A stretch of DNA of 64,000 nt from Candidatus Saccharibacteria bacterium oral taxon 488 (GTDB lineage: Bacteria > Patescibacteriota > Saccharimonadia > Saccharimonadales > Saccharimonadaceae). Positions within the stretch are counted from its first letter, which is position 1. Every line of letters begins with the position of its first letter. Location of the stretch: contig CP040003.1 in NCBI GenBank assembly GCA_005697215.1, positions 825,965 to 889,964 of the forward strand, in the 5' to 3' direction. Below the pieces are notes generated by a model. The model was given only the letters and a program-made list of their open reading frames with translations, was not told the origin of the DNA and ran no database searches. A program made the translations under genes and the position numbers. Positions 44,773-52,596 of the stretch are shown here, piece after piece.

Positions 44773-46137
44773 CTACGAGCGGCGGCCTTCTTTCTTTGGT
44801 CGACTTAATATTATCGTGAATAGTCCGGACAATATCGTTGCAAAGACCGACCAGTAAATATACCGATAATCAACCGCCACAGCCATAGGAACGTACGCCA
44901 CGATATATATAAGACCCGACAAAGTCACCGCGCGGATAAAGTGTCGCTGTACCTGTTCTCGTATTCTCCCGCTCTTATAGTAAATGAAGACAAGGACAGC
45001 AAGATATAGCCATGGCTGAAAAATCAGAGGGATATTCGCCTGGGCACCGCCTTTAACATATGCCGCTAGACCACTAGTAGCATATTCATTCTTTACCGCG
45101 GCACCGACCTGGTTTTGCTCAATTCCAGGCTGAAAAATATACATACGCTCTGGTTGCGGAAAGAGAAATATCGAAAAAGTTGCCAACCGATATGATGCAT
45201 ATCTTATTGGATGTCTTATGATCGTCGATAGCCAATCGTTAAATACACCTTGGTGTTCATTTTTGAGCACTTCTCGCTGGGCCGCTGTCGTGCATATGAT
45301 GTAAGAATTCATGATATCTTTTGTTTTATCGCGACAGGTACCATGAATTTTTTTATACATAGACCACCTACCGTGGTGTTCTCCATCAAGATTAGCAACG
45401 TAAACTATATCGTCAAGCTGCACAGCGGTAATTGGATGGGTTTTTTCACTAGGCTGATTAATAACAATGGTGACACCAATCGTTACCACTAAACCAATTA
45501 TTACACTGGCAAGACCGCTCCACACAGGAGGTCGCTTGGTAAATAAGCTCGGCAATACAAACAAGATAGGTAGCACTGCAAACAATGCGTTATATCGTAA
45601 GATACCAGCATAGAGAATCAATAGCAGCGCCAGTCCGACGATACCACACATAGCAATGCGTCCTAGTGATTTTTTACTAGTTATGATGAACCATATGAGC
45701 AGCACCGCCAATGTTAAACTGAATGCCATCTGAACATCTTTCCATATCACGCCAGCAATATTCACTATATTAGGCAGTAGTATAATTATGTAGACGGAAA
45801 GAGCCCATGCGCGGTTACGAGTGTGCCGATACACGAGAATCGACAGCATAAACATAGCCGCGACAAGCAGTACCAGCTGAAAAATCAACATCGATGAAAT
45901 GTGGCCAGTTACCCCGATCAGAAATCCCCACAGCCGCGTCATCACTGGCGGATGCCAATCAGTGAGGTGAGCTACGCCCGTGGCTTGCTCAAGGTGGCTA
46001 ATGGAGTCGGGCGACATATATCCAGGATAGAAAACAATGGCAAGCAGCGCTAGCATACTCACTGCTACTAGCGCAGACTGGGTGTGAAATTTTGAGAGGC
46101 TATTTTTTATGCGTGCGATATTTTCCGGCCACCGCAT
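44773..46137 (-). CDS. Polytopic GT-C-like membrane protein
   Basis: 454 residues, about 11 TM helices. The first outer loop contains YMSPDSISHLEQATG and DWHPPVMTRLW; an acidic residue at the end of TM1 followed by HPP is typical of lipid-linked-sugar glycosyltransferases. It is the last gene of a five-gene minus-strand operon and overlaps the upstream GT2 by 38 bp. Confidence 0.7.
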   Translation of the reverse strand: MRWPENIARIKNSLSKFHTQSALVAVSMLALLAIVFYPGYMSPDSISHLEQATGVAHLTDWHPPVMTRLWGFLIGVTGHISSMLIFQLVLLVAAMFMLSILVYRHTRNRAWALSVYIIILLPNIVNIAGVIWKDVQMAFSLTLAVLLIWFIITSKKSLGRIAMCGIVGLALLLILYAGILRYNALFAVLPILFVLPSLFTKRPPVWSGLASVIIGLVVTIGVTIVINQPSEKTHPITAVQLDDIVYVANLDGEHHGRWSMYKKIHGTCRDKTKDIMNSYIICTTAAQREVLKNEHQGVFNDWLSTIIRHPIRYASYRLATFSIFLFPQPERMYIFQPGIEQNQVGAAVKNEYATSGLAAYVKGGAQANIPLIFQPWLYLAVLVFIYYKSGRIREQVQRHFIRAVTLSGLIYIVAYVPMAVAVDYRYIYWSVFATILSGLFTIILSRPKKEGRRS

Positions 46138-46933
46138 AGAATAACACCTTCAGAACGTGCATGTTTCCCTTAATGGGACTGATTTTTGTTGGTGTCTTGC
46201 CCTTCTTCGGATAGGTTCGCACCACTGGCGTTTCGGCTGTCTTATACTGTTTACGGCGGCTGCTCTCGATAGCGAGGTAATAATGAAGTTCATAGGTTTG
46301 AAATATATCACGGAATACGGCAATGTCTGGGTCTTTGAGCAGCTTTGTGCTATAAGCACGAAAGCCGTTTGTAGTATCGGTATGCCTCTGACCAGCCGCC
46401 AGACTTATCAGCGGCGCATGAATAAGATGAAGACCTATCTCTCTCGAAAGCGGCGTATTTACCGCCTTGCCGCCCGGTATAAACCGTGAACCCTGAATAT
46501 GGTCATATCCCTGATCAAGCAGCTTAATAAAGTCAGGAATTCTCTCTACACTATCCTTGCCATTACCGTCAACAACAACCACTCCTTCATAACCCTCAGA
46601 AAGAGCCCAGGCAAACGCCATTCTCATCTGTGCACTTAATTTACCCTTGCCCCTTTTTGTCAATAAAGCGCGTACGTCTTGAGATTTCAAGAAATCAGCC
46701 TCAAGTGAACCATCAGTGCTACCGCCGTCAGCCACTACAATATCAATCTGTTTTGCTAGCGGCTTCATTTTTTGCAATTGCTTTTGAACACGCTCTCCCT
46801 CATTAATGACGAAAACGCACACGCAATATTTATGCTTTTTCTTGTTTATTTCATTTACCTCAAAGTCTGGAAACTCCCACCCTGGATGATCTCGGCGGAT
46901 ACGATCTTGCTTGTTGGTCGGAGCTTTTGTCAT
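46100..46933 (-). CDS. GT2 glycosyltransferase
   Basis: 277 residues, GT-A. CVFVINEGERVQKQL, VVADGGSTDGS and VVVDGNGKDSVERIP mark the donor site; KRGKGKLSAQMRMAFAW follows the usual order. Probably a polyprenyl-phosphate sugar synthase of the DPM1 type supplying the neighbouring GT-C proteins. Starts within the stop of the next upstream gene (ATGA). Confidence 0.88.
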   Translation of the reverse strand: MTKAPTNKQDRIRRDHPGWEFPDFEVNEINKKKHKYCVCVFVINEGERVQKQLQKMKPLAKQIDIVVADGGSTDGSLEADFLKSQDVRALLTKRGKGKLSAQMRMAFAWALSEGYEGVVVVDGNGKDSVERIPDFIKLLDQGYDHIQGSRFIPGGKAVNTPLSREIGLHLIHAPLISLAAGQRHTDTTNGFRAYSTKLLKDPDIAVFRDIFQTYELHYYLAIESSRRKQYKTAETPVVRTYPKKGKTPTKISPIKGNMHVLKVLFYAVAGKYRTHKK

Positions 46934-47934
46934 GATGTAATATTCTTCCTTTCTGCGTTCGCTAGTGACGTTGTACTACTTAGCTCGTCAAGCACATAAT
47001 ACCGAGCATCCCGCCGTGATTCCACTAATATCTTACCAATATATTCGGACAGAATTACCATAAATAAAAATAGGATGAAAAACATTCCTGATAGCTCAAG
47101 CGAAGTCGATACCCAGCCCTCTGCAACATTCTTTTTGGTGAGAGCTATGACCACAACATAAAGCGCATACATCATATTTACAACACTGGCAAAGAACCCA
47201 ACCCACGACATAAAGCGGAGCGGGTGTGTCGAGTGGCTGGTAATGATATCGAGCGCCTCTAGTGTCCCTCGCCCGAAGCCATGTTTTTTTACAGGATCAA
47301 CCAGAGGTGAATAGGTATACTCGGTATATGAATAGCCGATAGTCCTGATCATGTGCCGAATGTGGCTATCATGTCGAGTTGATAGAGTTATCGCTCGCAT
47401 GGCACGACGATTGAGAGATATAAGATATGTTGCTTGTAGTGGAATATCTATATTGATGTATTTGCGATTATACCAATAAAACAACCTGCGACCGATACCA
47501 GATTTTGACAGAAGGCGCTTTGTGGTTATGTCGGCAACACCCTGCACGATATCGTGTTTTTTATTCGCCTCAACAATGTTCATTACATCCTCTATACCGT
47601 CAATAGCGGGATTAGTTACTACCGCATAGTCGCCAATTGCCCCTTCAAGACCAGCGATAATGGCGATATCATATGTGTATTGTCGAGAGAGGCGGATAAG
47701 CCGCATACATGGCAGTTCATCGAGAAGCCCACTGACAGCAATCACACTATTTTGACTCAAATCATTATCGACAATTATAATCTCATAATTTGTGTAGCTA
47801 CCCATTAATCTCTGTGAGAGCCTGCGACAATAGTCGGGAAAATCATCAAAGTCGCGCGTTACGACAATAACCGACACAAAGATATCTTGTTTACTCGATT
47901 TTTTATTTGTCTTAGTCGAACTATTTTTTGCCAT
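46930..47934 (-). CDS. GT2-like protein with two C-terminal TM helices, DxD missing
   Basis: 334 residues. Fold and topology match ArnC/GtrB-type polyprenyl-phosphate glycosyltransferases: VSVIVVTRDFDDF, EIIIVDNDLS, RLSRQYTYDIAIIAG, and two TM helices at about 245-300 followed by EYIGKILVESRRDARYYV. Where the family has a DADLQ-type metal motif this protein has VVTNPAIDGIEDV, so the key Asp pair is absent. It may be inactive or use another mechanism. Confidence 0.8.
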   Translation of the reverse strand: MAKNSSTKTNKKSSKQDIFVSVIVVTRDFDDFPDYCRRLSQRLMGSYTNYEIIIVDNDLSQNSVIAVSGLLDELPCMRLIRLSRQYTYDIAIIAGLEGAIGDYAVVTNPAIDGIEDVMNIVEANKKHDIVQGVADITTKRLLSKSGIGRRLFYWYNRKYINIDIPLQATYLISLNRRAMRAITLSTRHDSHIRHMIRTIGYSYTEYTYSPLVDPVKKHGFGRGTLEALDIITSHSTHPLRFMSWVGFFASVVNMMYALYVVVIALTKKNVAEGWVSTSLELSGMFFILFLFMVILSEYIGKILVESRRDARYYVLDELSSTTSLANAERKNITS

Positions 47935-49036
47935 ATAGCTTGTCTAACTCCTCGTATACATCGTAAATATTATCTAGCTTACCGCCCATTATACAAACAT
48001 ACCCGTTATAGCCCAAGTGGGCCTTAAACAAAATAGGACGGCTATCGTCATCTTCACTCTTAACGAGCACTGTCTTTACCTCAACGATCGACTCCTCGTA
48101 TTTCATGTCCTTGAGGGCTGGGATAAAACGCACCACATCGTTATACATTTGTTTATAATTACTCTGGAAAGAACTTTTGTCGAGATAGGCGTGAGTGTCA
48201 ATTTTCTCAGCCGGCGTATCCTCGTTGTCAACCCATGACTCGTGCGGCGTATACCTGACATGAGAGAGTGTATATAATCCCCTGGAGGGAAACGGCATAA
48301 TGGAGAAAAATGGACCATCCATCACCGTAATACTAAAATCCTTTAGGTGCTCCGGCAAACTTACTAAGCACATTTCTGTAACTTCATGCTTCAAGCCAAC
48401 AAGTGGTATATTTGATGCACGATGGAGCGTGTTAATATTGGCATACGTGCAATTTAATACGAAGTCGCCCCTGAATTTGCCACCATCAGTGACAACGCAC
48501 AGCCCATCTGGCGTTTCATCAATCATCGTAACGCGACAGCCCGTGTGAAGCGTTATCCCCGGACGATCGTTAATTTGCCGCAACAAGTCGTCTCTCAGGG
48601 CGTGGGCATTAAAGGCATATTCTTTAACCTTAAAGACTTCTTCAATGAGATTTTTATTAAACATTTTTTGAATGTTTAGCGGAGCTACCGCTATATCTGC
48701 CTCAATCTTATCCGCAAAATTCTTGAATTGATGTGCATTAACCTTGGATAGATGCTTGGCAACAGCATAATATTTATTAAAATCTGAATGAATTGCCGCC
48801 CCAAACTGTTTCGTAAAGCGTGGAAAATTAACCGCTGAACGATATCCCGTTAGAATACTTCTCGGGTAGTGATAGCCATTGTGTACCCTGGCCTGATTAA
48901 CATATGACGCCCGAGTCATCGTCTGCTTTTCTTTCTCTAAAATATCAATATTCTTGACGCCCAGGGTGTCGTACAGGTACAGCGCTACACTCAATCCATA
49001 AAAACCACCGCCAATTATTATCGTTTTGTTATGCAC
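47921..49036 (-). CDS. FAD-dependent oxidoreductase (DAO family)
   Basis: 371 residues. The N-terminal dinucleotide fold has IIGGGFYGLSVALYL and ILEKE at the end of strand 2. LHTGCRVTMIDE and DFVLNCTYAN are the usual DAO segments, and the C-terminal GGKLDNIYDVYEEL closes the FAD site. Placed within a glycan operon it probably oxidises or dehydrogenates a sugar or sugar-linked group; the substrate cannot be told. Overlaps its neighbours on both sides (14 and 8 bp). Confidence 0.85.
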   Translation of the reverse strand: MHNKTIIIGGGFYGLSVALYLYDTLGVKNIDILEKEKQTMTRASYVNQARVHNGYHYPRSILTGYRSAVNFPRFTKQFGAAIHSDFNKYYAVAKHLSKVNAHQFKNFADKIEADIAVAPLNIQKMFNKNLIEEVFKVKEYAFNAHALRDDLLRQINDRPGITLHTGCRVTMIDETPDGLCVVTDGGKFRGDFVLNCTYANINTLHRASNIPLVGLKHEVTEMCLVSLPEHLKDFSITVMDGPFFSIMPFPSRGLYTLSHVRYTPHESWVDNEDTPAEKIDTHAYLDKSSFQSNYKQMYNDVVRFIPALKDMKYEESIVEVKTVLVKSEDDDSRPILFKAHLGYNGYVCIMGGKLDNIYDVYEELDKLYGKK

Positions 49037-50393
49037 GTTTTCTCCGTTTTTTAACTATGTTACCAATATACAAACCAACTACCATATAGACAAACAGAAG
49101 CAGCGGCATATAGAATACGATACCGTTAATGTGGGCGTGAGGCAAAGCATGTCCAGGCATAAGAATTAACCAACTCAGTGCCCCAGCTAATGAAATGTGT
49201 AACGACCATAGGAATGAACGATAATACTTGAAAGACGGGTGTCGCCTCTTAAGATAGAATAACACTAAATACCCCACAAGTACCCAAATGAGTATCGACT
49301 GAACAATCTCACCAAACACCCCCTTGATCGATAGCGGCAAGCTTAATGCTGGCAATAGCACATAGTTACCTGCGTTTATTGCTAGATACTGATATGTTGA
49401 GCCCTTGTCCTCCGCTAGCTCCTCCATGTTAATAAATCGATTGGCAAATTCATATGATTCAGGTAGAAGCGTCTTTAAGTTACCAACAGCATGTGTTCGC
49501 ATCTTTCGAATCCCCGAAAGCCCCCTCTCCGATGCCCGCTCATTAATCATCTTGAGGGCGGTGTCCGATGAGTGGTAGTAATCAGCGAGTGCCATAAAGT
49601 TGGTTACATATGCACCGACAAAGGCTATGACAACCACGACACCTGTCATGACGGCGTGCTTCCATAGCTTGATAATTTTTTGTTTATTGTTGACGAGCTC
49701 AAAGAATATAATTGGTACAAATACAGATATAGCAATTGTTGATATATACTCATAGCCGCCCAGAAGTTTTAAGAATAGCAATATGGTTTCACCGAGGTAG
49801 AATAGCCACATTTTCTTCGATGATTTACAGTATGAGTAACTCAGAAAGGCAAAGGCAAACGGAGCAAACATCAGCGGTTCTATCCAGTACATGTTTTGGG
49901 CGTAGCCGACAATCCACGGGCTAAATGCAACCAGTGTCGCGAATACTGCTGCGGCAACAAGGCCAAACAACTTCCTGACTCTAAGGGTTACAAGTGCCAT
50001 AAGGGCCGCCATGGCCGCAGACAGAACCACATTAACTTTCTTAAAATATACCGGTAATTTCGCACTATCGTTTGGTGCTAGTGCGGTAATTATTCTCGCC
50101 TGTAGACCATATTGCGAAGCATACGGTTTGAGCAGGCTGGCATCACAACCCCCAGTCGTCATGACTGAATTATAGTCTTCATTTTTAGCAACGATTAGCG
50201 GCCCGCTATAACCAGATTTTTCCTTGCAACGAGCCGTCTTTTCTACTATAGCCGATGAGTCGCGCTGAAAGCCATCAAACCATTCGCGCCACAAACCGAC
50301 TCCAAAAATATTACCAAAGAAAGATAAAAACAAAACTCCCCAGACAACTCCAAAAAACAGTATGCTCTTTTTTCTCTCCATAATACTTACCAT
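49029..50393 (-). CDS. Polytopic membrane protein, GT-C-like
   Basis: 454 residues with about 11 TM helices; after TM1 a long outer loop carries acidic residues (REWFDGFQRDSSAIVE) and two Cys. No family assigned. It is the first gene of the five-gene minus-strand operon down to 44773. The start at 50393 has TATGAT 5 nt upstream; an ATG at 50381 is possible. Confidence 0.68.
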   Translation of the reverse strand: MVSIMERKKSILFFGVVWGVLFLSFFGNIFGVGLWREWFDGFQRDSSAIVEKTARCKEKSGYSGPLIVAKNEDYNSVMTTGGCDASLLKPYASQYGLQARIITALAPNDSAKLPVYFKKVNVVLSAAMAALMALVTLRVRKLFGLVAAAVFATLVAFSPWIVGYAQNMYWIEPLMFAPFAFAFLSYSYCKSSKKMWLFYLGETILLFLKLLGGYEYISTIAISVFVPIIFFELVNNKQKIIKLWKHAVMTGVVVVIAFVGAYVTNFMALADYYHSSDTALKMINERASERGLSGIRKMRTHAVGNLKTLLPESYEFANRFINMEELAEDKGSTYQYLAINAGNYVLLPALSLPLSIKGVFGEIVQSILIWVLVGYLVLFYLKRRHPSFKYYRSFLWSLHISLAGALSWLILMPGHALPHAHINGIVFYMPLLLFVYMVVGLYIGNIVKKRRKRA

Positions 50394-50436
50394 ATAGTAT
50401 CATAACTTAACGATAGACTAAAGTGACTACCTAAAT

Positions 50437-50442
50437 TATAAT
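50437..50442 (+). promoter_or_regulatory. -10 box of the GT2-GT4 fusion gene
   Basis: TATAAT ends 6 nt before the ATG at 50449. Confidence 0.6.
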
Positions 50443-50448
50443 AGCGTC

Positions 50449-52587
50449 ATGAAACCACTTTTATCCATCATCGTTACTGCCCATCACGAAGGCCTTATTG
50501 CCCATAAAACCATGCGCTCTATTGAGCGCGCTGTTAGTCTTCTTCGTGATAGCGATATTTCTTACGAAATAATTATATCAATTGACCGTGGCGATGAAGA
50601 AACAATTCGCTACTTCAGTAATTATACCGCTCTACCGATCGCTATACACCAATGGGATCATGGCGACCTCGCACAGTCTCGCAATAGTGCAATCACCAAG
50701 GCACATGGTCGTTTTATCGCATTTATTGACGCGGATGATTTAATGAGCGCTAACTGGTTGCGCGATGGTGTACAATTTTTAACAGCCCATTCCTATGGTA
50801 AGTACGTTGCTCATAGCGCATATACTATTGAGTTTGAGGGGGCGAGCGCCATTGTCGAAAAAGTCGGCCATACTAACAAAGACCGCGACACCCTGCTGAG
50901 TGTACTTTCGGGACGATGGAACTCGGTCATTATTGCGCCAAGTACTTTACTTCGCCAATTCCCATATACACCAAATAGCCCCGGATATGGCTACGAGGAT
51001 TGGTTTATGAGCTGTCAGTTCATCCAGCATGGTGTCAAAAATGTCCTCATTCCGGAAACCGCTATCTTTGTTCGCCGTAAGGCCACCGGCTCGGAATGGG
51101 CACGTCAAAAAACTAGCCGCTCAGTGCTCCACGCCCACCCACTCTTTAGTCCATCGCACTTTCGTACCATCAAGCTTGACTCGGTTGCCACGCCTGCCTC
51201 AGAGCAGCGGCGCCAAACGAAAAATACCATCAAAGAGCTGCTAATTCGTTCTCGCGTTCCACTAGGGTTAGTCAAGCGGCCGCTGGCAATTATCCGACGC
51301 GGACGCAATGTGCTCAAAAAAAAGAAGTCGACGCCGGCGACCGAGGTGCTGCCAGCGTGGCTTGATGCTGAATGGCGAGCATTACATCATATTGAGAAAC
51401 TAATTTTTCCACCACATCCATTACCGACAGTATACCACACAATTACTGACGATCATTATCGCGTTGGTTTAGCCTACTGGCAAATATGTCGTGATTTACG
51501 AAATGATACGTATGATTATGCGTTGTTTGTACCGTGGCTTAAGCGTGGCGGCGCTGATCTGTTTGCTCTTAACTATGCCAACACCGCTGCGTCACTCGGC
51601 AAGAAAGTTTTGGTCATTGCCACAAATGAGGTTGATGCTAATTATTCAGAGTGGCGACCACGACTTCATACCGATGTAGACTTCGTGCCATTCGGAACAA
51701 TTACCCGATTCTTCCCAATAGAACAAAAATATAGACTGCTAGAACAATTAATCGAGAATATTCATGCGCCCATACTCCATATTCTCAACTCAGAGCTAGC
51801 CTATGATTTTGTGCGAGATCACGCAGTATATATCAAGGCCACTGGTAAAAAAGTTATTGCTACGTCCTATAGCCAAAGCACCGATGAAACTGGACGAGTG
51901 TTTGGTTTTTCGCACAGTCACCTACCGCAGGTCTATCACCTGCTCTCTGAGATAACCACCGACAATGAAGCCGTCAAGTCGATGTGGGTTAATGAATATG
52001 CTTATGACGCGGATGCAATTACCGTTCACCATCAGCCACTTGATAGCAGCACGTACACACCGATAGCAAAGCTGGCTGGTCAAAGGCGAGTCCTTTGGGC
52101 ATCCCGCCTATCACCAGAGAAATTACCTCAATTAGTCGCAGCCATTGCTGATTTGTTACCGGGTGATGTCCACATTGATATGTACGGTGACGCATCGAGC
52201 GAGTTTCCCACTCATAAACTACCGTCACATCCGCGGGTTCATTACCGCGGTGGCTTTAATGGTGTACCGTCACTGCCTGTTGACAACTATGACGCCTTTC
52301 TCTATACATCGCTCTTTGATGGCATGCCAAATACACCAATCGAGATAGCCCTGTGCGGATTGCCGCTCGTGGCAGCGCGAGTTGGTGGAGTAGCAGACTT
52401 TGTTGGTACATATGGACAGATTGTTGATGATATCACCAATCCAAAAGCCTACGCTGATGCGTTAACTGTTGTTCTGGACAATCCCAAGACAGCGTTTGCC
52501 AACGCCCAATCTCTACGAAAGCAGGCGCTACGTGACTTTTCACAAAAAAGGTTTTTGACAGAAGTTAGGCGTATGCTTAAGCGATAA
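50449..52587 (+). CDS. Bifunctional GT2-GT4 glycosyltransferase
   Basis: 712 residues. Residues 1-250 are a GT2 domain (LSIIVTAHHEG, ISIDRGDE, AFIDADDLMS as DxD). Residues ~355-712 are a GT4 GT-B domain (KRGGADLFALNYANTAASLG, RRVLWASRLSPEKLPQLV, FDGMPNTPIEIALCGLPLVAA). A basic linker with KKKKS joins them. Such fusions add two sugars in sequence to a growing glycan. Leaderless start predicted. Confidence 0.88.
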   Translation: MKPLLSIIVTAHHEGLIAHKTMRSIERAVSLLRDSDISYEIIISIDRGDEETIRYFSNYTALPIAIHQWDHGDLAQSRNSAITKAHGRFIAFIDADDLMSANWLRDGVQFLTAHSYGKYVAHSAYTIEFEGASAIVEKVGHTNKDRDTLLSVLSGRWNSVIIAPSTLLRQFPYTPNSPGYGYEDWFMSCQFIQHGVKNVLIPETAIFVRRKATGSEWARQKTSRSVLHAHPLFSPSHFRTIKLDSVATPASEQRRQTKNTIKELLIRSRVPLGLVKRPLAIIRRGRNVLKKKKSTPATEVLPAWLDAEWRALHHIEKLIFPPHPLPTVYHTITDDHYRVGLAYWQICRDLRNDTYDYALFVPWLKRGGADLFALNYANTAASLGKKVLVIATNEVDANYSEWRPRLHTDVDFVPFGTITRFFPIEQKYRLLEQLIENIHAPILHILNSELAYDFVRDHAVYIKATGKKVIATSYSQSTDETGRVFGFSHSHLPQVYHLLSEITTDNEAVKSMWVNEYAYDADAITVHHQPLDSSTYTPIAKLAGQRRVLWASRLSPEKLPQLVAAIADLLPGDVHIDMYGDASSEFPTHKLPSHPRVHYRGGFNGVPSLPVDNYDAFLYTSLFDGMPNTPIEIALCGLPLVAARVGGVADFVGTYGQIVDDITNPKAYADALTVVLDNPKTAFANAQSLRKQALRDFSQKRFLTEVRRMLKR

Positions 52588-52596
52588 TTGTCCGTC

